64,000 nt of DNA from Castanea sativa (GCF_040712315.1 NC_134019.1:37415873-37479872); one strand, 5' to 3'; positions 35,996-47,833 are shown, counted from the first letter of the stretch. A program made the numbers and translations. Notes: generated from the letters alone by a model not told the origin.

Positions 35996-38730
35996 CTAGG
36001 TGTTTGTTGCTCTTGTGTATATCTGCTGGCTTGAATGTGCAGAGACCATCCTGATCAAACCTCTTGCCATCAATTCTCTGATTGCTCTCCTTGCAAGTGA
36101 TCCACTAATCTGTGAAATGAATACAAAGTCAAATGAGACATTAAAAGGAACATAAAACTCCTATGGTAGAGTTGACAATTAAACATGAAACAATCATTAA
36201 AAGGAACTGCTTTATTATTGCTTGGGGAGTTGTATTAGGAGCATGTAGCTGCAAGTTCAAATTGCCTAGGCGGGACAATGTTCATCTGGAACATACTACT
36301 TATCAACTTTGTAGACAAATGCTGGTAAAACTAGATGATCCTATCAATAACATAGACCTAGAACATGGAAATAGTAAGCAGGAAATGTTCTAGATATCTA
36401 TAGATGATGCTGAGACTATCAGCAAATCCGCATTATTAACCAAACTTTTATGCATGATCAATAGATTTCGGACTAGACATCTACCTCTAACAGGACATTT
36501 TGATAAACAAATATGAACAGCACTAGAAGAAAACACCAAAAAATATTGATTTAAAGAATCACAAGAAGCAAAAATATACATTGAAATTGAAATCTAACCA
36601 AAATTATAAATGCAAGTCAAAATTCACTACTGACCACAACTGGACAGTTTAAAGATTGCCATTCTTAATAACCTCACCATCAACACCAACAAAGCCTAAG
36701 TCACAAAACTTTGGGGTTGGGTTATGGATCCTCAACAGCCTAACTAGAGTCTACCACATGCATTATTCTCTCTCAATCTACCCTCTCCAAAATCATCATC
36801 TTAATATGTCCTTTTACAAAACTTCTACTAATGTTACTTTTGGCCTTTTACCTTTTCTTGTTCCCTCATCTTGAATCAAATCACTCTTTCTCAATGGTGC
36901 ATTAAGGCACTCACCAACCATAAACTAAAACTGAAATAGGTTCGGCAACATCATGAAGTGAAATTGGCACTTACCTCTACTAATACTCTGGTGGCCTGGT
37001 AGTATTCTTCAGTCCTCACAAGGCCGTCTGGGGTTCAAACTACTGTGGGTGGATGAGATGATTCTGGTGAGCGAGGAATCTTCTACTGATTGGGGGGAAA
37101 ACGCACACACCAAAATTTCAGTCACAATGGGTTTGTAGAATGCATCAAATTAGGGTTTTGGATTCTACAACATTTAATTGTCAGGAATCCACTACATTAA
37201 CATGGGTCTTTCAGATTGACATAGTCAACAGCAGGTTTCTTTAATGTGGCATCTTCACTACAAAAACCTATGAAAGCAATCAGCCACCTCAAAAATATGT
37301 GGATCCATACATGACCATTCATGATTATTGCCCAACTCTTATAAATTTTTCCATTTTCGGATTGTCCACCTGCTCATATAATGAGCAATCAAGTTTTAAA
37401 TAAGGTTCAAACTATTATTCCTTGGAAAATTTAATTTTATCAAGTATAACACTAGCTACCTAAGTTTGATATTTCTTTTACTAAAAGCCCTGATGGTCAC
37501 ATCTGAACTAATCCCAAGTCCAGTAATTTTAACATCTTCACTAAATTTAATTTATTTCCCATAATTTCTAAACATATATGATTTGAGATAAACATAACAA
37601 CAAAAATACACGCTTAGAAATTCCAGTTAGGAAAACCACCTAGACGAAATCAATACAGATGCTTACTAAACTATCAACAAAATTAGAACACAAAATACTG
37701 GTCAATACAAATTTTTTGAAAAAAGGTAAAAGAAGTACCCTCATACGGTCGGAGAGAATGGAGGGTGTGATGAGTTTGTATTTGGGAGCCTCGGAGAGGA
37801 GCTTGTCATAGGTGCCCTGGTTGAACAATACCATGTTGTTCACCTTCTCCTTTTGCTTTCCCTTGCTCCACTTCTGTAATCCACCATTAAAAACCACAAC
37901 TTTACAACATAATTCCACTTTATATCATCAAAACTTAAATAACCACTTCTCATTTCTACCAAATAGTCCTCACAACATATCAAACATGCACTACACCCCC
38001 CAACCCCACCCCCACAAAAAATAAAAATACCTTTAGCGCGCACGCAAACACACATATAAGTATATATCATCAAAAAATAAATACCCACTTCTCATTTCTA
38101 CCAAATAGTCCTCCACAACATATCAAACTTGTACTACGCCCCCCACCCCAGAGAAAAAAAAAAAAAAAAAAAACCTTTAGCACACAACACGCACACGCAT
38201 ATGCATACACCCCACACCAAAAACCAAAACTGTACAACGTAATTCCACTTTATATCATCAAAACTAATGGGTGTTTGGTTTGTGTTTTCAAACAATAATT
38301 TTTAATTTTTAAACAATATTACAAGTATTTTCATACCTTCTTCCTCCACGTATATCTATAAATATTTTCAAACAATAATTTCCAGTTTTTAAAGCTGCCT
38401 AACAAACGGGCCCTTAAATTCCAACGTCTTATTTCTATAAAAAATTCATCATAACATATCAAACTTGCACTATACCCTCCCCCACCCCCCACCCCACAAA
38501 ATAAAAAGCACAATTTTAGCGTGTGTGTATATATATATTCAAAAGGATGGGTCTGAGTTTAACCTTCTTCTTCTGCTTGCCACCGCCAGATTTGGCAGGC
38601 TTGGAGGGTGGTGGAGGAGCCTTCTCTTTCTTTGGAGCCTGCAACCAATAACCCAACACTTATTAGTTGAACTTTGCTGATAATGGTGAAAATCTACTGG
38701 GTAGGCCATGAGTACAGTGGTGCATACCAT
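35996..38730 (-). CDS. RPS25: 40S ribosomal protein S25 (eS25)
   Basis: The product is eS25 of the cytosolic small ribosomal subunit, located at the head near the E site and known in eukaryotes to help some IRES-driven initiation. Coding exons are 38730-38728 (the ATG alone), 38638-38564, 37873-37739 and 36109-35996, joining in phase 0 to give 108 residues, exactly the plant family length. The N-terminus is [11 protein letters not shown] and a Lys-rich tail; the winged-helix core includes [34 protein letters not shown] and [19 protein letters not shown]; the end is [10 protein letters not shown]. An intron right after the initiator ATG is a familiar feature of plant ribosomal protein genes and makes the gene hard to find by ORF search. 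Introns 2 and 3 are long; intron 2 holds repeats and a MITE. No defect is visible. Confidence 0.96.
37909..38540. repeat. Intronic repeats and a MITE in RPS25 intron 2
   Basis: A unit containing CTTTATATCATCAAAACT, CATTTCTACCAAATAGTCCT, CATATCAAAC and a C-rich run (CCCCACCCC) appears three times, near 37909-38060, 38080-38250 and 38440-38540. Between the last two lies a MITE-like stretch (38269-38416), from GGGTGTTTGG to CAAACGGGCCC, with TAA-type flanks. The C-rich tracts are prone to slippage. Confidence 0.55.
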
Positions 38731-38743
38731 TGGGTCAGATCAG

Positions 38744-38899
38744 AGAGAGAGAGAGAGAGCTGAGGCGCTTATAGAAGAAGACGAAGTAGTAGGGTTTATC
38801 GGACGAGATAAACCTGTGCAGGAACGATGCCGTTTGTTTGTACTCTTATATTATATATTGCCGCCAAACCTTATAAACGACTTGTCGTTCTTTTGGGCT
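38744..38899 (-). promoter_or_regulatory. RPS25 promoter and leader elements
   Basis: The telo-box AAACCCTA (minus strand) lies at 38797-38790, and a site II-type TGGGCT (plus strand) lies at about 38894-38899. This pair is characteristic of plant ribosomal protein promoters, bound by Myb-type and TCP factors. An AG/CT-rich run at 38744-38758 lies in the expected leader. TATATAATATAA (minus strand, near 38850) could be the TATA element. Confidence 0.6.
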
Positions 38900-39254
38900 T
38901 GTTTCCCCTGAACTTAAGACGTTGTTGTCGTTTTTTTATTCTGTAGGCCCTCTCATGTACAATGAGAAAGTGGGATCAATCTTTTAATCACCATTTATTT
39001 TTATTTTTTTGAGAATCAATCTTAATCACCATTTTGATTCAGAAACAATCACCAACTCTTTGCCTAGTGATGATGTTTCCTTTGTCTCTTATGGTGATTT
39101 GATTGGTGAGGCTCTTATGGTGATTTGATTGGTGGGGCGAAACTTCTTATAGTTTCCTTTGTTGATTTTTTTATTTTTTATTTTTTTTATTTACTCTCAG
39201 GGACAAAGGAATTGTATTGTTTGAAACCTTACTAGACATGCTAAATATGTTTTA

Positions 39255-40370
39255 CCCTTCGTTTGAGAGTGCATAAAAGAAATGAAATAGAATGATCATA
39301 AGAGAATGAAAAAGAATGAAATGGAAAAGAATGTATTTAGCTCTTGTTTGAAAAGAGGGAATAGAAAGTATAAAATATAATAATTTTATAATATTCTTTC
39401 ATTACTTTGTTTGAGAGCTTTAATGGAGGGAATGAAAAATTCATTCCATTATTTGGGAGTTTAAGTGAGAGGGAATAAAATGGGTAGAAGAGAACACTCA
39501 TTCCTTTTTATTTTCTTAAAATCTCAAATTTTCATTCTCCTTGAAATTGGGAGGAATTGAGGGAATGTAATTAGATTTAGTGAATTTTTTTATTAAAACT
39601 CCCAAAATACTCCTATATATTCAACCCTTTATTTTTAAATAGGGGTCTAATAATAATATTGTCATAGATAATTTTATTCCATTCCCTCTCTATTACTCCC
39701 AAATAAGTTTAATTATATTTCATTAATTGTTATTCATTTCTATTCCTTTATTTAAAAATATCTAATTAAAGTTACTTAATTCCATTCCATTCATTTCCCA
39801 TACTTAAATACACTTCATTCCATTCTCTTCTGATCATTTATTTCCATTCCATTCCATTTCCTTCAGGAAGGAAAATGAATGGAAAATGATAGAATGGAAT
39901 TAAGTAACCTTGATTAGATGTTTTAAAACAAAGAAATAGAAATAAATGAAAATGAATGGAATGTAAGTAATCTTATTTGGGAGTAACATAGAAGGAATAG
40001 AATGGAATCATTTTATGTCCTTATTACTATTAGCTATTTTAAAATGAATAGTTGAATATATATGGGTATTTTGAGAATTTTAATAAAAAATTCATTAAAT
40101 CTAATTCCATTTTCTTCCATTTCTTCCAATTTCGGAGGAATGAAAATCTGAGATTTTTTAAGAGAATAGAGAGTAATGAGTGTTCCCTTCTACCTATTAT
40201 ATTCCCTCTCATTTAAACTCTCAAACAGAGGAATAGACTTTCAATTTTTTCCATTAAAACTTCCAAATAAGGGAATTGAAGAACATTCTAAAATTATTCT
40301 TTTCATTCATTTCATTTCCATTCCATTCCATTTCCATTCTATTCCATTCCCTCCTTCCAAACAAGTTAGT
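39255..40370. repeat. Tourist-like MITE-derived block built of inverted GAATGGAAT-rich halves
   Basis: The left end CGTTTGAGAGTGCATAAAAG and the right end CTCCTTCCAAACAAG resemble the ends of the clean element at 51229-51803. Interior phrases such as GGAATGATCATAAG, TTGGGAGTAACAT and CAATTTCGGAGGAATGAAAA are shared. Around 39866 the block turns on itself (CCATTTCCTTCAGGAAGG), so it looks like two copies in head-to-head or nested arrangement. Confidence 0.6.
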
Positions 40371-40379
40371 ATTATAGTT

Positions 40380-41960
40380 TCAACCGATTTGGTTAGGCAT
40401 GTTTGGTAGATTATAATGGCACTGTAATAGTTATTCCTATAGTTTAGCTATTCTTTAGTTTGGTTATGTTTTTATTACAAAAAATAGTTATTCCTTATGA
40501 ATAGCTATTTTTCAAAATGAGGAATAATTATTCCTCTTTAAAAGAGTTGTATTAGCTATTCTTTAGTGAGTGAAATAATTTCAAAACTTAATATATTTCC
40601 AAATAAACAAACTTACCATATACATCTAATAATTATAAAAATAAAAAATCATAAAAAATAATACATATCTCTCTTAAATTTTAAAAATAACAATTTTTAA
40701 GGAGATAAAATTGTATGAGTAAGATATTTCCTAAAATAAATCTTAAGTTTCTTTTTTAATGTTATAACTTACAATCAAACTTATGAATTTGTTTAGTTAT
40801 TACATTACAATACATTTTATCCCTAGTAATAAAGATTATAATTCCTGTCGTAATCTCCGTTCAGTGTACCAAAAGTACCCTAAAAGTTATAGCTTTTATT
40901 TTAAAAAGATCTTAATCACCATTTAAGCTTTAAAATTTAGCGATGTGATAATATCTCCTATGATCTATAGATAAGATAAATTGTCTCCCATTGTTAATGG
41001 CTTCATCATAGTAAAAGCAAATAGGCATTAGTGTGGTCATTCGATACAATTTTGGTAAAGTTGTTGTTGTTCTTGGGTATACACGTGGAATGAGTGGTTA
41101 TTAAACTATAATTGAGCATATATTCATTAGACTTAGATCTTTTGGGTTAAAGTGTGTCTTTATGTATTATATTAATCACTCAAAGAAACTCCCCAAGGTC
41201 AAGGTGTTTATCTTCCCAACAACTGTTTTATGCAAGAAGCTTAATGTCTTTTTGGGTGCGGTGGAAAGTGAAGCTAAGGCCTTTGAAGAGAGTCTTTTGT
41301 TTTCAAGGGATGTATGCATTAAAGACCTGATTATTGGTGAGGGGACTCCTAAATATTTGTTAAATCTATGTTTGAGATGACTCATTTTCTCATACTTCTA
41401 TAATGGCAATAATATAGGGAATTACTCTTTTAGATATACACAATTATTAGTTAATTTAAGACCTTCTCTTTTCTCTTTGTGTATGTATGTGTATTAAAAA
41501 TACTTAGTATTCTCATATAAAAAAATACAGAGAGCATCCATCTTAGTTAAATACTTCATATACTTAGAAATTTCTCGTGTGGGTTGCCAAGGCAACTATT
41601 TTGTATACTTGCTAGTAAAACATGTTTTGAGCATTGATAATTATGTAACTTAGATAAAAAAAGGATCTGAGTTTTTTCAAACATCGCTCTATCTAATTGA
41701 TATAAAGTCTTCATTTCATTGAATATAGTTTATTGAATTCCCTTAAAAAAAAGACTACCATCAATTTTAGAATTTATTATGGAAAGTTCATATACATATA
41801 TATGTATTTGTGTTTCATGTCCGATCCTATTCTCTTTTTTTGGGTTGATTAATGTCCCTTCATATTATCATTTACATATAAAATAACCCAACATATTGAT
41901 AAACCCTTGAATTCAAATGGGTAGTTTTTTTTTTCCCAAAAAAAAAAATCTTAAAATGAG
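40380..41960. other. Intergenic, no gene recognised
   Basis: AT-rich sequence with short frames only. A frame of about 70 codons near 41162-41380 exists on both strands but shows no known domain and no splice partners. It may include an old retroelement piece. Confidence 0.4.
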
Positions 41961-41965
41961 CTTAA

Positions 41966-42584
41966 GTTTCATGCAGTAGCAGAGCCAAGAATTTATCATT
42001 GGGGGAGCCATATATAATTTTTTTTTTGGTATGTATGAAATGTAAAATAGTAATATACAATACTTTATAACTCAATTTTTTCCCTTTTATTTGTTGAGAT
42101 AATTGTTTTTTTTTTAATTTTTTTATATAAGATAGAATTTCTATTCTAGCCTAATCTAAGTGTAAATGTGTGTGAAACTCCCTCCTAGAGACTTAAACCC
42201 CGGCCCTTGCCCCCCACATCCCACAAGCACTTATACTTGTGGAATGACCATCGCACCAAGGGTGTGCGGTGGTTGTTGAGATAATTGTTAAAATACCTAT
42301 GTGTTCATTTTAAAGATAATGAATGTTTAATTATTATAATTTGTTGACATATATATATATATATATATATTTATTTATAGATTGTATTTTATTTAAATTT
42401 AAATTATGTTTATTTTTAGACTTTCTTAAATATGTATGTATATTATTAGGTATGGGGGCTAAAATGATAATATTATTTAAAAATTATCAAATTATTTAAG
42501 ATATTTACAACAAAAAAAAAATCGAAAATTTTGGAGGGGCCAGGCCCCCCTTGGTCATCAAGTGGCTCCGCCACTGGTTTCACA
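41966..42584. mobile_element. Non-autonomous hAT-type element
   Basis: Terminal inverted repeats are CAGTAGCAGAGCCA at 41974 and TGGCTCCGCCACTG ending at 42576. The flanks GTTTCATG and GTTTCACA agree in 6 of 8 bases and fit an aged 8-bp hAT duplication. The interior is non-coding, with GGGGGAGCCA / GGCCCCCC phrases near both ends. A SINE is nested at 42108-42272. Confidence 0.75.
42091..42289 (-). mobile_element. tRNA-derived SINE nested in the hAT-type element, 17-bp TSD
   Basis: TTGTTGAGATAATTGTT occurs at 42091-42107 and 42273-42289 and encloses 165 bases. The minus strand starts CCACCGCACACCCTTGG, has an A-box-like TTGGTGCGATGGTC and a B-box-like GGGGTTTAAGTCTC, and ends in an A-rich tail. 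The 17-base TSD is perfect, so the insertion is relatively recent and younger than the element around it. Confidence 0.9.
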
Positions 42585-43454
42585 GTCATGTCACTTCCCT
42601 CAATAGAATTGCCCTTCGGCACAAGCAACACCTTGTAAACTCAAAAAAAAAAAAAAAAAAAAAAAAATCATAGCAACCAATTCTCTCTAATTAAATCGCT
42701 AATGTCACCAAACGTTGGAAATTTTTTTTTAGAAGCATTTTCAAGTACACAATTAAAAAGAAAAAATTAAACTAATTTTCTCTAAAAAAGTTTTCGGTTG
42801 ATTATTATTATTTTTTGACATAGGAAATGTAATGCCGAAACAAACTGACATCAAATTTTAGAGAGGAAAAGTTATTTTAACTTAAATTAACTTAGAGTTT
42901 TAGTTTGGCCCATGATTAATTTGATAAGTACCTAATAATTGGGGGTCATAAACAACTACGAGACACCTAACAACTATGAGACACTTGCCGCAATGACAAC
43001 TTTGCAACGTGAAAATCTAATTTTACCCAAATGAAATTGCAACTACAAGATGCGATTTTAATAAATGATGAATAGTTTAAAATCCAAAAGTGAAATCTCA
43101 CTTTCAACGATCTTAATAAATGGTAGTTAACTGAAATCTTATATTGATGATGAGATTTCACTATCTTCAGCAAAAGAAAAAAAGAAATAGAGAAGGAGAA
43201 TTAACATTTTTTTTTTTAGTATACTAAGTATTTTTAACACACACGGGAAGAGGGGAGAATGTCTTAAAGAAATTGACAGTGGTTTATATTCAAGAGGGCC
43301 TGAGAATTAACACTCACCTTCACCAAATGCGATTTATTACACATTTGTATTGTCCAAGAAAATCGAATACATTAGACAACAAATACTTTTTAAAACAAGA
43401 CAAAAATACTATTTTGATCCTTACATTTAAGCACACGCAAAAGACAATGCATTT

Positions 43455-43675
43455 TCACGGTTGACTGTGTTCAGCAATGGTCTTTTTGTGAACATCATGG
43501 TAGCAGTAGCATGCACGATTGAGAAGTACATGACAAACTCTTAAAAACGCATCCTCCCACTTCGCACATTGCTCAATACATCCATCATTTGAAGTATAGG
43601 AACACCACCCGAACCATGTTTTGCTCTTGCAATAGAGAAGGGTATATGGCTCTGGAAGCTCTGCAGTTGACATCT
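43455..43675 (-). pseudogene. Defensin-like (cysteine-rich) mature-peptide exon, seventh-cysteine form, first exon not found
   Basis: A 73-codon frame follows a good acceptor (GATGCAG/AGATG at 43676). It has the spacing of plant defensin-like (CS-alpha-beta) peptides: YCKSKTWFGWC, then GCIEQCAKWEDA, then VCHVLLNRACYCYHDV. Such peptides usually have eight cysteines and are secreted. Here seven are present and the place of the last one after CYCY holds Val. I could not find an upstream exon with a signal peptide within 500 bases; a 139-bp hairpin element sits just upstream at 43726-43864 and may have disturbed it. A diverged functional gene with a distant first exon is possible. Confidence 0.5.
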
Positions 43676-43723
43676 CTGCATCATGTAAAGAAATCATAAC
43701 GAATTAATAAGACCAATGTACAA

Positions 43724-43866
43724 TAAGGGCCTTTATATGTGTGTTGCCAAATGCAAAGTACTTGAAATTTATAGCACATACTACAGTTACAATTAAGATC
43801 TTAATTGTAGTATGTGCTATTAATTTCTAGTACCTCTTTGCATTTGGCTACACATTAAGGCCCTTA
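43724..43866. mobile_element. Hairpin MITE flanked by TA (Stowaway-like)
   Basis: The element 43726-43864 begins AGGGCC, ends GGCCCT and is flanked by TA on each side. The arms pair almost throughout, turning at TTAAGATCTTAA (centre near 43798). Arms share CCAAATGCAAAG / CTTTGCATTTGG and AGCACATACTACA / TGTAGTATGTGCT-type pairs. A TA duplication and near-complete foldback fit a Tc1/mariner-type MITE. Its transcript would be a precursor-like stem of about 70 base pairs. Confidence 0.75.
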
Positions 43867-44213
43867 AGGCATAGGCAAAGGACTATCATCCATGTGATCC
43901 TATTGTGGCAGAAGCAAGTGCTATACTTGAGGCTCCTTAAATTTATTTTTCCTTATTTGTTCAGTTTTTTCAATGTATAAATATAATTTAGTATACTTTT
44001 AACAAAATGGTTCCTTTAGTAGGAATTCTTTAGGCATTTGCTGATGGATCGTTTTAAAAAAAATTTAATATTAATTTTATAAAAAAATATAAAAACAATT
44101 TTTTTTTCTACAATTAAAAAAAAAGAAAACTATGTAAACCAATGTCCTTGTCTCAAAGGCATAGTAGATTTTGCAGAGGGGCAAAAAAACCCTAAACCTT
44201 AAGATCTACACAA

Positions 44214-45414
44214 ATGTCAGATTATTTTTGGACGAAGCTGAGATACCCTAACCTGAAAACTCATAGCGACTTTAATGATGTTCCTCGTGTTTGTGCTAAT
44301 TTACTAGCTCCTGTCAATTTTGAAGAAAGATTCGTAAGTTCTTATCTTAATCTTTACCTGATTATTTCTTCTTGATTCCAAGTTTTGTTTGTATGCCTTT
44401 CTTTCTCAATCTTTAGCTTTCCAAAATAAAATTGGTGAACTTTTTATTTATTTATTTTAAATAGAGTTTTCATAGTTTTTTGAATCAACTCCCAAGTTTA
44501 GATTTGTGGGAACGTGGGATTGACGGAAATGTTGTCAACTTCAGCAACACTGGTGGATATGTTTTCTTGTCTATAGGGAAAATATTAGTTCACTATTTTC
44601 GTACAAGAAAATTCACTGGTAATTTGATTGGCCGAATACAAATCCAAAACAACCTGACCGTTTCGTTTACTTCTCCTGTTATAGAAGAAAAGGACTACGT
44701 TTCTTCTAAGTATGGTCTTGAGATTGATATTTTGCGCACATGGTAGCCTAGGTTATTTTGAGATCACTTGGTCAAGATTTTGAACAAAAACTGTCCTCAT
44801 ATTTTAAGCTGTTATTCTCGGAATTATTCCTCTATCTTGTCACCCCATTTTCTTTAATCCCAGTGAAAGATTGAGAATCTAGGTGCACGTTGGATTGGAG
44901 ATCACTTCAATAATGAAAAATATTCTTTCCACGATTGGCAACAGAGGGTGCATGCTGATTGCATATGTGTTTACCAGTTTGAACCGAGTAATGCATATGA
45001 AGAACCTTACAAACTCCCATATTCATAAAGAATTGTGGGTTTCACTTTAGAAAGCGTACAGTAATTTTGGTATATTCTTTTATTTGTGTTTATTTAATTT
45101 AAAAATGGTATGAAATTCTACCCTTAGATATAAGAACTCAATTTATTTTTTGTTTTGTTTGTTTGTTTTTAATAATAGCATCCCACTACTGAAGAGATTA
45201 ATGAGCAACTACATCAAGTATATCCTGGAGTTTGTGAGTTGTTTCTCGATGGGTACATTAGGGCTATGGAGGGTTTTTTTAAGGATAGAGAAGCACCTTT
45301 TTGGTTGGAATCATACTTTTGATCCTGGCGATTTGGAATGCGTCCACCGACCACTGGTAGAGTTCCTTTTAAATAGACCATATGCCTTCACCCTTCTACC
45401 GTATAGATAGCATA
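44214..45414 (+). pseudogene. Unrecognised multi-exon gene, apparently decayed
   Basis: Exon 1 (44214-44333) starts with ATG, encodes 40 residues (MSDYFWTKLRYPNLKTHSDF and onward) and ends at a clean GTAAGT donor. A phase-0 acceptor at 44463-44464 opens exon 2 (44465-44746), about 93 residues with LPSLDLWERGIDGNVVNF and GRIQIQNNLTVSFTSP, ending in TGG TAG. Further protein-like frames follow at about 44885-45030 (ARWIGDHFNNEKYSFHDWQQ) and 45178-45325 (HPTTEEINEQLHQVYPGV and onward). I could not join the later blocks in frame: each candidate acceptor meets a stop. I do not recognise the family. Its promoter and first exon have a second copy at 59930-60375. Either a short two-exon gene with a decayed 3' part or a pseudogene is possible. 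Confidence 0.5.
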
Positions 45415-45773
45415 GTGTTCAACCATAAAGCTCTTGATATCAAGAAGAAAGTGGAGCTACTACATAGATATTGAGAGTAGTTATTAGATAGAGAGGGGTG
45501 AAAAAGAGTGATAGTCAATGGTTTTGGGATTTTTTTTTTTTGAGTTAGAGCGGGACCTAAATTTTTTGCTTAACACATATATCATTTAATTTTGTTCAAC
45601 TTGTACGTGCTACATCAAATTACTTGCTATTGTTACGTGTTCAATTTTCCTATGCTGACATTCCACATATTATTTTGTTTAAATTGTGAGGATGTTTTTG
45701 TATGGCTTAAATTTTCCTATGTTAACACTCAGAATAGTTTAGTTTATTAGGTTTGGAAACTTTATATATTCTT

Positions 45774-46095
45774 TCAAAGCCTTTTTGGAGTTGCCTTATG
45801 AAGTCCTTTATACTAATTTAAAAGTTGTGGACGGCTTCCATGGTCTTTCCTTTTTTGAATTTAGAATGTACTATTCTGGAGGTCTTGTAGACCTCTTTTG
45901 TACCCTTTCTAAATTTTTTTAAGAAGCTAATGATGATGGTTCATTGACTCATTTACATCTAAGACAGATGCAATAGTATATAACCCTATATTGCCCAAAT
46001 CTCCTTGTCGTCATTAATTTTCATAGCTCCACTTTCTTCTCCACTTGTGTGTAATAATTATGCTTATAAATATTTGAAGAAAGGGCAGAGGTAAA
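45774..46095. repeat. Block shared with 53105-53480
   Basis: This block and 53105-53480 share long phrases such as GGCTTCCATGGTCT, TTTGAATTTAGAATGTA, ACAGATGCAATAGTA and TCTCCACTTGTG in the same order and orientation. No frame is shared over the whole length. I take it as an old dispersed duplication, perhaps of 3' flanking sequence of the 44.2-kb gene. Confidence 0.6.
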
Positions 46096-46632
46096 TTATG
46101 TACCCTTTATTATTGTCATTACATGTAGACATGCCATGAGATCTAAGAAAATTCAAATTTAACATTTAAGAAAGTCTAAGCAATGTATATTTATAGCTTA
46201 ATGAGTTATGTTATGGTGGAATTTTGGCTCTGTATTCCTTTATAAGTTCTAAAGTTCTAACTATTTTGAGTTTTCAATTTGGGTGCATCGAATTTTGTTT
46301 ATTTAAGATACTCCCCTTTGTATTATGTTATTTGAATGTAATCCTAATATTTTATTTTTGTTTTTTGTGTAAGAACTGTTGCTGAGTTATTTACCTGCTG
46401 TAGGTCCAACAAGTGGATTATAGGGTCATAGATTTGCTTTTGCAAATAAAAGGAAAAGTGCATAATCTTTGTGCTTTATAATAAAAGGAAAAGTGCATAA
46501 TAAGATTTGCTTCTACAAAGATTTGCTTTGATGCATCTACATCATTTTTGCTCTATGTTTGATGTAGCTTTCTTGTTTGAAATTTTAAATTCGGTTTACA
46601 TGTTTTTGGTGCAAATTGTGGTTAATCCATTA

Positions 46633-46668
46633 TATAGGGCCCTATACTATATAGTATAGGGCCCTATA
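46633..46668. repeat. Perfect 36-bp palindrome
   Basis: The sequence is its own reverse complement from 46633 to 46668, centred on ACTATATAGT between 46650 and 46651, and contains GGGCCC twice. There is no spacer, so it can form an 18-bp cruciform or a perfect RNA hairpin. Confidence 0.95.
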
Positions 46669-46699
46669 CAACAATTGCAGCCCAAACTTAGTATTTAGA

Positions 46700-47830
46700 C
46701 TACCGACTGGCGACTACCATTGGATTCTTATAAAAAAAAAATTAGGTAGGGACGCACGTGCTAGCTTTAATAAAAAAAAAAAGTAATTAACTTCATTACC
46801 AATAAGTGTTACAAAGCATAAAAATTATACAATGGGCAAAATTGTATTTCTAAAAAAAAAAAAAAAATCTTGAAAATCTAAATCAGAATTGAACAATATA
46901 ACTTCATTAACTCTGTAAACTCCAAGAAATTCACAATAACAATAGGAAAACAATATTCTACCATTTACAAACTAAAACAATCAAACCTCTAAGATTAGCC
47001 AAACAAAGCGCAAATGAAAATGAGTTCTTTAGTAATTTATGCTTAAGTACCCGTTTGGGTACCGATTATTGCGTCCACGTTTGGACGCAAAACGCGTTTT
47101 AGACCTTTTTTTTTTTTTTTTTTTTTCATGGACAGTGCAAATAGGCAAATGAATAGTTATCCGCGCGTGAATAGTAACTCTTAAAAAAAAATTTGTTTTT
47201 AATTTTCAGCAAAATAAAGATACCCTAAATGTTTCTATTGTGTCATAGGTTGTTTTACTTGATATATTAAATTATTATTCTCTGTATGTATATATATTTC
47301 ACAAAGAATGCTACTGGTTTGGAATTTAAAAAAAATTATGAATCAAAATACTTGGAAATATAAAAAGGCAAAAGCATTGGAATGTGGTATCACATGGGTA
47401 GGTGGCTGGACTTGGGAGTGGAGAAGCTTCATGATGTATAAAATTATAAACACACCAATATATTTGTTTATTTGCAAGAAAACCCACATGTGAATTATTT
47501 TTTTCCTCAACCATTCTGATAACTTTATTATGATTTTTTTTTGAAACATTGTAATAAAATAAAACTCATTAAACTATATCATTTGGCTTAATAATAGTCA
47601 TAAGTAATATCATTGTTTTGGCTATCATCACAAAAATTTCTGAGTAACAATACAAATTTATATTTCAACGCAATATTTATTGGATTATTGAATACTAATT
47701 TTTATTTAATTTTTTGTTTGATTGATACTTTCTAAGAAAATGTTAATGCTAAAAAAAAAAGAAAAACTGGTGGTATTAATATTCATCTCAATGATACTGA
47801 GATAAAATTCAATAATGAAACTAAGAGCAA
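46700..47830. other. Intergenic with MITE-like fragment, no gene recognised
   Basis: Around 47045-47225 a stretch beginning CCCGTTTGGGTACCG, with an inner palindrome GCGTCCACGTTTGGACGC and a T-run, looks like a MITE fragment. The rest is AT-rich. A 61-codon frame at 47308 has no recognisable feature. Confidence 0.35.
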
Positions 47831-47833
47831 AAA

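Noticed and set aside
43870..43930. Plus-strand phrase DPIVAEASAILEAP, RNase H-like at first sight
   Set aside because: It is only about 14 codons with no neighbouring retroelement frames; too short to call.
44190..44203. AAACCCTAAACC, telomere-like
   Set aside because: A single short occurrence (and its copy at 60225) is not a telomeric array; at most it is a telo-box-like promoter motif.
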